Position numbers and translations under genes: made by a program | Assembly (NCBI GenBank): GCA_002168075.1 | Contig: NHCE01000007.1 | Span: forward strand, 1 to 64,000 | DNA length: 64,000 nt | Reading direction: 5' to 3' | Source: Rhizobiales bacterium TMED25 | Lineage (GTDB): Bacteria > Pseudomonadota > Alphaproteobacteria > Rhizobiales > TMED25 | In this document: positions 57,342 to 64,000 of the stretch, piece after piece | Layout of the letters: the number at the start of each line of letters is the position of its first letter | Position numbering within the stretch: position 1 is the first letter of the stretch | Notes under the pieces: generated by a model | The model's input: only the letters and a program-made list of their open reading frames with translations | Database searches by the model: none | What the model was told of the DNA's origin: nothing

Positions 57342-57961
57342 AGGTAAACGTAATTGATATGGCCTCAAAGGTGTCTGGTACTATTACTATTAAAGATGAA
57401 ATATTCTGTCTTGAGCCACGCAAGGATATACTGCATAGGACTGTTTTGTACCAACTGGCAAAAAAGAGGTCGGGCACGCATAAAGTTAAAAATAGATCTG
57501 AAATTACAGCTACAACAAAAAAAATGTATAAGCAAAAAGGTACTGGAGGTGCACGTCATGGATCAAAGAAAGTGCCACAATTCAGAGGCGGTGGAAGAGC
57601 TTTTGGTCCAACTCCAAGGGATCATTCAATAAAACTTACAAAGAAATTTAGGAAACTTGCATTAAGACATGCACTATCAACAAAGCAACAAGAGGGGAAT
57701 CTGGTGATATTAAGTGAGGCAAAGTTAGATAAACCAAAAACATCAGATTTAGTGAAAAACCTTCAAAAGTTAGAAGTTACCTCTGCTCTATTTATAGAGG
57801 CTAGCGAATTTGATAAAAACTTTGAGCTTGCTTCGATGAACATTCCTAAAATTGATATATTGCCAGTTCAAGGTATGAATGTATACGATATGCTAAAAAG
57901 AGATAAGCTTTTTATAACGAAGGCGGCATTGAAGGAAATCGAGGGGCGATTATATGAATGA
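57338..57961 (+). CDS. rplD: 50S ribosomal protein L4
   Basis: A 207-residue protein of the exit tunnel and often the S10-operon regulator. [26 protein letters not shown] is the tunnel loop. It overlaps rplC by 4 bp and rplW by 8 bp. Confidence 0.97.
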   Translation: MKVNVIDMASKVSGTITIKDEIFCLEPRKDILHRTVLYQLAKKRSGTHKVKNRSEITATTKKMYKQKGTGGARHGSKKVPQFRGGGRAFGPTPRDHSIKLTKKFRKLALRHALSTKQQEGNLVILSEAKLDKPKTSDLVKNLQKLEVTSALFIEASEFDKNFELASMNIPKIDILPVQGMNVYDMLKRDKLFITKAALKEIEGRLYE

Positions 57962-58253
57962 AATTGATATATATGATGTTATTAGAAATCCGGTAATAAC
58001 TGAGAAAGCGACACTGATATCAGATAATGGCCAAGTAATTTTTGACGTTTCAAAAACAGCTACAAAGGCCCAAATTAAAGAAGCAATAGAGACTTTATTT
58101 AAAGTTAAAGTTAAGTCAGTTAATACGCTTATCAGAAAAGGAAAAGTAAAAAGGTTTAAGGGTAGGTTTGGCAAAAGAGCAGATATAAAGAAGGCAATTG
58201 TCTCACTTGAAGAGGGGCAAAGCTTTGATTTTACAACAGGTATAAGTGGATAA
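57954..58253 (+). CDS. rplW: 50S ribosomal protein L23
   Basis: A 99-residue protein at the tunnel exit, docking site for trigger factor and [17 protein letters not shown] and [15 protein letters not shown] are typical. It overlaps rplD by 8 bp. Confidence 0.97.
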   Translation: MNEIDIYDVIRNPVITEKATLISDNGQVIFDVSKTATKAQIKEAIETLFKVKVKSVNTLIRKGKVKRFKGRFGKRADIKKAIVSLEEGQSFDFTTGISG

Positions 58254-58259
58254 TTAAAT

Positions 58260-59099
58260 ATGGCTTTAAAATCATATAAACCAAATACTCCAGGGCAAAG
58301 AGGTCTAGTACTGGTGTCTAGAACGCAACTTTGGAATGGTAAGCCTGAGAAGTCTTTGACTATTGGTCTTACAAAATCTGGTGGACGTAATAATAAAGGT
58401 AGAGTGACTGCGAGAAGACGGGGTGGTGGTCATAAACGTTTATATAGGATTATTGATTTTAAGAGAGGGCATTTTGACGTGCCTGCAAAAGTTGAAAGAA
58501 TTGAGTACGACCCAAACAGATCTGGCTTCATAGCACTATTGGCTTATGAGGACGGAACTAGAGCATATATCCTTGCACCGCAAAGAATGTCTGTTGGTGA
58601 CACAATTATGTCTGGTCCAAACGCAGATATTAAACCCGGTAATGCTCTTCCACTTGCTAATATACCTGTTGGGACTATCATACATAATGTTGAGCTTAAA
58701 CCAGGTAAAGGTGGTCAAATTGCAAGATCAGCTGGCACATATGTGCAATTAGTTGGAAGAGATCAATCATATTCTATCCTTAGGTTAAATTCTGGTGAAC
58801 AAAGAATGACTCGTTCAGAATGTATGGCCACAATTGGTGCAGTATCAAATCCAGATAATAAAAATATTAAATTAGCTAAAGCAGGTAGATCAAGATGGCT
58901 TGGTAAAAGACCTTCAGTGAGGGGTGTGGCCATGAATCCTATTGACCATCCTCACGGTGGGGGTGAAGGCAAAACCTCGGGTGGTAGGCATCCTGTTACC
59001 CCATGGGGCAAGCCAACAAAAGGTAAAAAAACAAGAATTAAAAATAAATCCTCTGATAGATTGATTATCAGAAGTAGGCATCTTAAAAAGAAAAGGTAA
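58260..59099 (+). CDS. rplB: 50S ribosomal protein L2
   Basis: A 279-residue protein next to the peptidyl transferase centre. [14 protein letters not shown] starts it and [16 protein letters not shown] carries the conserved His. Ends in a basic tail. It lies 6 bp after rplW. Confidence 0.98.
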   Translation: MALKSYKPNTPGQRGLVLVSRTQLWNGKPEKSLTIGLTKSGGRNNKGRVTARRRGGGHKRLYRIIDFKRGHFDVPAKVERIEYDPNRSGFIALLAYEDGTRAYILAPQRMSVGDTIMSGPNADIKPGNALPLANIPVGTIIHNVELKPGKGGQIARSAGTYVQLVGRDQSYSILRLNSGEQRMTRSECMATIGAVSNPDNKNIKLAKAGRSRWLGKRPSVRGVAMNPIDHPHGGGEGKTSGGRHPVTPWGKPTKGKKTRIKNKSSDRLIIRSRHLKKKR

Positions 59100-59108
59100 T
59101 TAAGTAAC

Positions 59109-59387
59109 ATGGCACGTTCAGTTTGGAAGGGACCGTTTGTTGACGGTTATTTATTAAAGAAAGCCGATAAAGCACGAGCATCTGGAAGAAACGATGTAAT
59201 TAAAATTTGGTCAAGAAGATCAACTATTCTTCCACAGTTTGTCGGATTAACATTCGGTGTACATAATGGCCAAAAGCATATACCAGTTCTTGTTACTGAA
59301 GAAATGGTTGGCAGAAAGTTTGGAGAATTTTCCCCAACAAGAACATATTATGGTCATCTAGCAGATAAGAAGTCTAAAAGGAAATAA
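59109..59387 (+). CDS. rpsS: 30S ribosomal protein S19
   Basis: A 92-residue protein of the 30S head. [16 protein letters not shown] and [20 protein letters not shown] are typical. It lies 9 bp after rplB. Confidence 0.98.
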   Translation: MARSVWKGPFVDGYLLKKADKARASGRNDVIKIWSRRSTILPQFVGLTFGVHNGQKHIPVLVTEEMVGRKFGEFSPTRTYYGHLADKKSKRK

Positions 59388-59389
59388 TA

Positions 59390-59761
59390 ATGGCATTAAA
59401 AGCACCTGAGGGATCAGCGCAAGCAATAACAAAAAATTTAAAAGTTAGTTCACAAAAGCTTAACCTTGTAGCATCAATGATACGCGGAAAGAAAGTAGAT
59501 AAGGCAATAAATGATCTCCAATTTTCAAGGAAGAGAATTGCGCAGGATGTATTAAAAACACTAAAATCTGCAATCGCAAATGCAGAGAATAATCATAACC
59601 TAGATATTGATGAATTATATGTAAATGAGGCATATGTCGGTAAAAATCTAGTACTAAAAAGATGGAAACCAAGGGCTAGAGGTCGTGTTGGTAGGATTCA
59701 CAAACCGTTTAGTCAATTAACAGTTGTCGTAAAACAATTGGAAAATGAGGAAAGCAAATAA
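59390..59761 (+). CDS. rplV: 50S ribosomal protein L22
   Basis: A 123-residue tunnel protein. [20 protein letters not shown] and the beta-hairpin [13 protein letters not shown] are present. Its stop overlaps the rpsC start by 1 bp. Confidence 0.97.
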   Translation: MALKAPEGSAQAITKNLKVSSQKLNLVASMIRGKKVDKAINDLQFSRKRIAQDVLKTLKSAIANAENNHNLDIDELYVNEAYVGKNLVLKRWKPRARGRVGRIHKPFSQLTVVVKQLENEESK

Positions 59762-60468
59762 TGGGACAAAAAGTATCACCAGTAGCATTGAGGTTGGGAA
59801 TTAATAGAACTTGGGACTCACGTTGGTTCGCTGAAAAAAATGAATACCCGAAACTCTTGATGGAAGACCGTAAGATCAGATCACTGGTTAATGGTTTAAA
59901 ATCCGCTGCTGCAATATCAAAAATCGTTATTGAACGTCCGCATAAGAAGTGTGCAGTTACCATATATTCTGCAAGACCTGGTATATTAATTGGTAAAAAA
60001 GGCTCTGATATTGAACTGATAAAAACAAAAATACAGAAAATTACAAATACAGAGGTTGCCATTAATATACTTGAAGTCAGGAAGCCTGAGATTGATGCCA
60101 CTCTTGTTGCAGAGTCGATAGCACAACAACTTGAGAGAAGAGTTGCATTTAGACGTGCTATGAAGCGTTCAGTGCAGACAGCACTAAGGATGGGAGCTGG
60201 AGGAATTAGAATAAATTGTGGTGGTAGGCTTGGTGGAGCTGAAATAGCAAGGACTGAATGGTATAGAGAGGGTAGGGTGCCGTTACACACTTTAAGAGCA
60301 AATGTTGATTATGGTTTTGCTACTGCACAAACAACATATGGAGCTATTGGTATAAAAGTCTGGATTTTTAAAGGTGAAATTCTAGAGCATGATCCAATGG
60401 CACAAGAAAAAAGTATTACAGGAAGTCAAGATACAAATCGTTCATCAGCAAGACCCGAACAAAGTTAG
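59761..60468 (+). CDS. rpsC: 30S ribosomal protein S3
   Basis: A 235-residue protein of the mRNA entry site. [20 protein letters not shown] starts it, the KH domain shows [12 protein letters not shown], and [22 protein letters not shown] follows. Normal length with a short polar tail. Confidence 0.97.
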   Translation: MGQKVSPVALRLGINRTWDSRWFAEKNEYPKLLMEDRKIRSLVNGLKSAAAISKIVIERPHKKCAVTIYSARPGILIGKKGSDIELIKTKIQKITNTEVAINILEVRKPEIDATLVAESIAQQLERRVAFRRAMKRSVQTALRMGAGGIRINCGGRLGGAEIARTEWYREGRVPLHTLRANVDYGFATAQTTYGAIGIKVWIFKGEILEHDPMAQEKSITGSQDTNRSSARPEQS

Positions 60469-60477
60469 GATTGAATA

Positions 60478-60897
60478 ATGTTACAGCCAAAAAAAACAAA
60501 GTTCAGAAAAATGCATAAAGGAAGAATTAGTGGAAATGCAAAGGGTGGTTTTGCACTAAATTTTGGTTCTTATGGTCTAAAATCATTGGAGCCTTCGAGA
60601 GTTACAGCAAGACAAATAGAAGCTGCACGTAGGGCAATGACACGGCATATGAAAAGAGCTGGAAGGGTTTGGATTAGGATATTTCCCGATGTTCCTGTGT
60701 CAAAAAAACCAACAGAAGTTCGAATGGGTAAAGGTAAGGGTTCCGTTGAATACTGGGCTGCAAAGGTTAAGCCAGGCAGAGTAATGTTTGAGATTGATGG
60801 TGTGTCAATTGAGGTAGCAAGAGAAGCCTTGTCGTTAGCAGCTGCAAAATTGCCAGTAAAATGCAAAATTGTATCACGAATAACAGACTTAAATTAG
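60478..60897 (+). CDS. rplP: 50S ribosomal protein L16
   Basis: A 139-residue protein near the A site. [16 protein letters not shown] starts it and [19 protein letters not shown] is conserved. It lies 9 bp after rpsC. Confidence 0.98.
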   Translation: MLQPKKTKFRKMHKGRISGNAKGGFALNFGSYGLKSLEPSRVTARQIEAARRAMTRHMKRAGRVWIRIFPDVPVSKKPTEVRMGKGKGSVEYWAAKVKPGRVMFEIDGVSIEVAREALSLAAAKLPVKCKIVSRITDLN

Positions 60898-60909
60898 GAA
60901 TATAAAATA

Positions 60910-61113
60910 ATGAAAGCACTGGAAATAAGAGAGCTAACGTTGGATCAAATAAACGACTCCCTCATAAGATATAAAAAAGAACAATTGAACCTCAGGTTTC
61001 AAAGAACAAGTGGACAACTTGAAAATACCGCGAGGGTCAGAGAAGTTAGAAGGACAATTGCAAAGTTAAAAACAATATATAGTGAAAAAAGTAAACTAGA
61101 GGAGAAAAAATAA
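60910..61113 (+). CDS. rpmC: 50S ribosomal protein L29
   Basis: A 67-residue helical hairpin protein near the tunnel exit. [20 protein letters not shown] is the family signature. Its stop overlaps rpsQ by 1 bp. Confidence 0.96.
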   Translation: MKALEIRELTLDQINDSLIRYKKEQLNLRFQRTSGQLENTARVREVRRTIAKLKTIYSEKSKLEEKK

Positions 61114-61337
61114 TGCCAAAGAGAATACTCTCAGGTGTTGTGGAAAATAATACTCTTGATAAAACCATTGTCGTACGTGTTGAGAGAAGATTTATAGATC
61201 CATTATTAAAAAAAACAGTTAGAAGATCAAAAAGATATCATGCACATGATGAAAATAATAAGCATGAGATTGGAGATGAGGTTAGAATTCAAGAGTCAAA
61301 ACCATACTCTAAATTAAAAAAATGGATAGTATTATAA
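61113..61337 (+). CDS. rpsQ: 30S ribosomal protein S17
   Basis: A 74-residue OB-fold 16S rRNA-binding protein. [20 protein letters not shown] and [13 protein letters not shown] are typical. It is 22 bp upstream of rplN. Confidence 0.97.
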   Translation: MPKRILSGVVENNTLDKTIVVRVERRFIDPLLKKTVRRSKRYHAHDENNKHEIGDEVRIQESKPYSKLKKWIVL

Positions 61338-61359
61338 GGTTTAGAAGGAAAATTTACAA

Positions 61360-61728
61360 ATGATCCAAATGCAATCAAATCTAAGTGTGGCTGATAACTC
61401 TGGGGCTAAACGTGTTCAGTGTATAAAGGTATTGGGTGGTTCAAAAAGAAAGACTGCGCAAATTGGTGATACTATAGTTGTAACAGTAAAGGAAGCAATC
61501 CCAAGGGGTCGGGTAAAAAAGGGGGATGTTTTAAAAGCTGTAATAGTAAGGACTGCCAAAGGTATTTTAAGGAATGATGGCACAGCCATTCGGTTTGATG
61601 GTAATGCGGCTGTTCTCATTAATAACCAGGGTGAGCCAATAGGTACACGAATATTTGGACCCATAACAAGAGAATTAAGAGCAAAGAATCATATGAAAAT
61701 AATTTCACTAGCTCCGGAGGTACTTTAG
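61360..61728 (+). CDS. rplN: 50S ribosomal protein L14
   Basis: A 122-residue intersubunit protein. [20 protein letters not shown] and [20 protein letters not shown] are highly conserved. Ribosome site GAAGGAAA. Confidence 0.98.
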   Translation: MIQMQSNLSVADNSGAKRVQCIKVLGGSKRKTAQIGDTIVVTVKEAIPRGRVKKGDVLKAVIVRTAKGILRNDGTAIRFDGNAAVLINNQGEPIGTRIFGPITRELRAKNHMKIISLAPEVL

Positions 61729-61730
61729 TA

Positions 61731-62051
61731 ATGGCTGCTAAGATAAAAAAAGGTGACAATGTAATCGTCCTTGTGGGCAAGGATAAAGGAAAAACTGGCA
61801 CTGTATTAACTGTTTTTCCAACAGAAAATAAACTCGTAGTTCAAGGCGTCAGTATAAAAAAGAAGCACCAGAAGCAAACTCAAACTTCAGAGGGTGGTAT
61901 TATTGAAAAAGAAGGTAAAATACATGCATCAAATGTTGCTATTATTGATCCAAAAGACTCAAAGGCTTCAAAGGTTGGATTCAAGTTTCTAAAAGATGGG
62001 GTAAAAGTTAGATACCTCAAAAAATCAGAGGAGATATTAGATGACAAATAA
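61731..62051 (+). CDS. rplX: 50S ribosomal protein L24
   Basis: A 106-residue assembly-initiator protein with an N-terminal KOW motif ([17 protein letters not shown]). Its end overlaps rplE by 11 bp. Confidence 0.97.
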   Translation: MAAKIKKGDNVIVLVGKDKGKTGTVLTVFPTENKLVVQGVSIKKKHQKQTQTSEGGIIEKEGKIHASNVAIIDPKDSKASKVGFKFLKDGVKVRYLKKSEEILDDK

Positions 62052-62595
62052 ATATATCCCCCACATGAAATTACAATATCAAGAACAAATCGTTAAGGAA
62101 TTAAAAGAAAAATTTAATTATACGAATGATATGCAAATACCAAAGCTCGATAAAATTGTACTAAATATGGGACTTGGAGATGCTGTTGCAGAGTCAAAAA
62201 AAGCTGATGTTGCCATAGAAGCGCTTGGTTTGATAGCAGGGCAGAAGCCAGTATTTACGAAAGCTAAAAAATCAATAGCTAATTTCAAACTTCGTGAAGG
62301 AATGGTTATTGGAGCAAAAGTTACACTAAGAAAGTCAAGGATGTATGATTTTGTTGATAGGTTAATTACAATTGCTCTGCCTCGAGTAAGAGATTTTAGA
62401 GGAATAAGTGCAAAAAGTTTTGATGGTAATGGAAATTATGCAATGGGAATGAAAGAGCACATTGTATTTCCAGAGATTAATTATGATAAAGTTGATGTAA
62501 TCAGAGGAATGGATATCATTATTTGTACCACTGCTAATACTAATGAAGAAGCAAAAGCATTATTAACAGGATTTAATTTTCCATTTAGGAATTAA
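62041..62595 (+). CDS. rplE: 50S ribosomal protein L5
   Basis: A 184-residue protein binding 5S r[41 protein letters not shown] and [18 protein letters not shown] are typical. The start lies within the last codons of rplX. Confidence 0.98.
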   Translation: MTNKYIPHMKLQYQEQIVKELKEKFNYTNDMQIPKLDKIVLNMGLGDAVAESKKADVAIEALGLIAGQKPVFTKAKKSIANFKLREGMVIGAKVTLRKSRMYDFVDRLITIALPRVRDFRGISAKSFDGNGNYAMGMKEHIVFPEINYDKVDVIRGMDIIICTTANTNEEAKALLTGFNFPFRN

Positions 62596-62611
62596 TTATA
62601 TAGGAGTTTAG

Positions 62612-62917
62612 ATGTCAAAAGTAAGCATAATAGAGAGAAATGAAAAAAGATTGAAATTGAGCAGAAAACATGCTGAAAAGAGATCTAAATTGAAAGAAAT
62701 TTCAAAAAATAAATCATTGTCATTGGAGGAAAGATTTCAGGCTACTGTTAAACTTGCGAAGTTACCAAGAAACTCTGCTCCAATAAGACATAGAAATAGA
62801 TGCGCAATAACTGGTAGACCGAGAGGCTACTATAGGAAACTTGGTGTTTCAAGAATAGCTGTTAGAGACTTAACTGCTGAAGGTCAAATACCAGGTATGA
62901 TTAAATCAAGTTGGTGA
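62612..62917 (+). CDS. rpsN: 30S ribosomal protein S14 (zinc-free form)
   Basis: A 101-residue S14 of the long form without the CxxC zinc site. [26 protein letters not shown] is the conserved C-terminal half. Found in spc operons of Proteobacteria. Confidence 0.97.
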   Translation: MSKVSIIERNEKRLKLSRKHAEKRSKLKEISKNKSLSLEERFQATVKLAKLPRNSAPIRHRNRCAITGRPRGYYRKLGVSRIAVRDLTAEGQIPGMIKSSW

Positions 62918-62926
62918 GGTATTAAC

Positions 62927-63322
62927 ATGATGACAGATCCATTAGCGGATATGCTAACAAGAATAAGGAATGCCCTTCTTCGAAATAAGACATCGGTCCT
63001 TACTCCTGCCTCAAAGCTAAGAGAGAATGTATTACTAGTTTTGCAGGATGAGGGATATATTCGTGGCTATACAAGAATTGAAGTTGAAGGACATTTCCCT
63101 ATGTTTGAAATTGAGTTAAAATACCACGAGGGAGATCCTGTTATTAAAAAGCTTGAAAGAGTATCTAAACCTGGCCGCCGAGTATACTCATCAGTAACTG
63201 AGTTACCGCGAGTTTTTAATGGTTTAGGTGTGTCCATATTATCAACTTCAAAAGGTGTCATGTCAGACGTTAACGCAAGAGAAGCAAATGTAGGGGGTGA
63301 AATACTTTGTAAAGTATTTTAA
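62927..63322 (+). CDS. rpsH: 30S ribosomal protein S8
   Basis: A 131-residue 16S rRNA-binding protein and usual spc-operon repressor. [16 protein letters not shown] starts it, and [23 protein letters not shown] ends it. It lies 9 bp after rpsN. Confidence 0.98.
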   Translation: MMTDPLADMLTRIRNALLRNKTSVLTPASKLRENVLLVLQDEGYIRGYTRIEVEGHFPMFEIELKYHEGDPVIKKLERVSKPGRRVYSSVTELPRVFNGLGVSILSTSKGVMSDVNAREANVGGEILCKVF

Positions 63323-63333
63323 AAGAGGTCAAT

Positions 63334-63867
63334 ATGTCAAGAATTGGAAAAAAGAGTATCATAATACCAGATAACGTAACAGCTAATATTAATAACGGTG
63401 TTCTAACAGTAGTTGGTCCGAAGGGTCAACTATCAGCAGATCTTTTCGCTGATATTGATGTGCAAATTGAGAGTTCCGAAATTAATATTATTCCAAAAAA
63501 TTTAGATAAAAAAACCCGTTCATTTTGGGGGTTGACAAGAACAATCGTAAGTAACTTAGTTTCTGGAGTTACGGAAGGGTATTATAAAACACTTGAAATT
63601 CAAGGTGTTGGATACAGAGCACAATTACAGGGTAAAACACTGCAATTATCCCTAGGTTTTAGCCATGAGGTTAATTATGCTGTGCCAGATGGAATTGAAA
63701 TTAAATGTACCCGACCAACAGAGATTATAATTGAGGGTATCGATAAACAAAGAGTTGGTCAAACTGCTGCTGAAATCAGAAGATTCAGACCTCCTGAACC
63801 ATACAAGGGTAAGGGAATTAGATATAAAGATGAATATGTTTTCAGAAAAGAAGGTAAAAAGAAGTAG
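63334..63867 (+). CDS. rplF: 50S ribosomal protein L6
   Basis: A 177-residue protein near the factor-binding site with two similar domains. MSRIGKKSIIIPDNV starts it, LEIQGVGYRAQLQG lies in the middle and PEPYKGKGIRYKDEYV near the end. Ribosome site AGAGG. Confidence 0.98.
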   Translation: MSRIGKKSIIIPDNVTANINNGVLTVVGPKGQLSADLFADIDVQIESSEINIIPKNLDKKTRSFWGLTRTIVSNLVSGVTEGYYKTLEIQGVGYRAQLQGKTLQLSLGFSHEVNYAVPDGIEIKCTRPTEIIIEGIDKQRVGQTAAEIRRFRPPEPYKGKGIRYKDEYVFRKEGKKK

Positions 63868-63876
63868 AGTTAAAAA

Positions 63877-64000
63877 ATGGTTCAATTAAATACTAAAATA
63901 AAAAGAAAGCTAAGAGTTAGACGCTCATTAAAGAGTAATAATAATCAGAGACCAAGGTTGAGCGTATTTAGATCATCAAAAAATATCTATGCCCAAATCA
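63877..64000 (+). CDS. rplR: 50S ribosomal protein L18 (cut by window end)
   Basis: The first 41 codons of L18, which binds 5S r[21 protein letters not shown] is followed by [17 protein letters not shown], the family signature. The ATG at 63877 has only a weak ribosome site. The gene continues past the right edge. Confidence 0.93.
   Translation, partial: MVQLNTKIKRKLRVRRSLKSNNNQRPRLSVFRSSKNIYAQI

Overview
The window comes from a low-GC (AT-rich) alphaproteobacterium, most likely a streamlined marine lineage. The sequence shows the order rlmB - tRNA-Tyr - tRNA-Gly - tuf - tRNA-Trp - secE - nusG - rplKAJL - rpoBC followed by the str and S10/spc operons, which is the usual alphaproteobacterial arrangement. 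IF-1, S14 (101 aa, zinc-free form) and the L10 leader also fit. The exact order (for example HIMB59/AEGEAN-169-like) is inference and cannot be settled by eye.

Layout. (1) 1-6220 looks like the right end of a genomic island. It holds the tail of an amidohydrolase, a phosphonate ABC importer (phnC-phnD-phnE-phnE), a 5'-truncated guaA, two fragments of the same unknown gene end, an 87-bp direct repeat flanking the phn genes, and at 6176-6220 the 3' 45 nt of a tRNA-Lys(CTT) preceded by short direct repeats like integrase arm sites. (2) 6221-7280 carries three small minus-strand genes: a DUF4174 protein, a membrane protein and an unknown. (3) 7345-12420 has a Gfo/Idh/MocA oxidoreductase and a four-gene Zn/Mn-type metal ABC importer with an upstream Fur-superfamily-like palindrome. 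(4) 12508-38712 is about 26 kb of catabolic and transport genes in alternating short units: two M24 metallohydrolases, two amidohydrolases, two alpha/beta hydrolases, an acyl-CoA-dehydrogenase-fold flavin monooxygenase, a DapA-family aldolase/lyase, beta-hydroxyacid dehydrogenase, TPP enzyme, CaiB CoA-transferase, HpcH lyase, FMN and FAD 2-hydroxyacid dehydrogenases, MFS and EamA transporters and a SsuBC/TauBC-like ABC system without a binding protein. infA sits among them. (5) 38725-64000 is core: tRNA-Thr, rlmB, tRNA-Tyr, tRNA-Gly, tuf, tRNA-Trp, the secE-to-rpoC block, rpsL-rpsG-fusA, and rpsJ through rplR (cut by the window end).

How the genes work together. The phn genes import phosphonates, but no C-P lyase or phosphonatase is present here. 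The metal importer is probably controlled by a Mur/Fur/Zur-type repressor through the palindrome at 12396-12416. The unit 16093-12508 (C-C hydrolase-like protein, ACMSD-like amidohydrolase, flavin monooxygenase, M24 enzyme) reads like a short degradation pathway for an aromatic or heterocyclic compound. The neighbouring hydroxyacid dehydrogenases, CoA-transferase and CoA-lyase could feed the products to central metabolism. No stand-alone transcription factor, integrase or transposase gene was found in the whole window.
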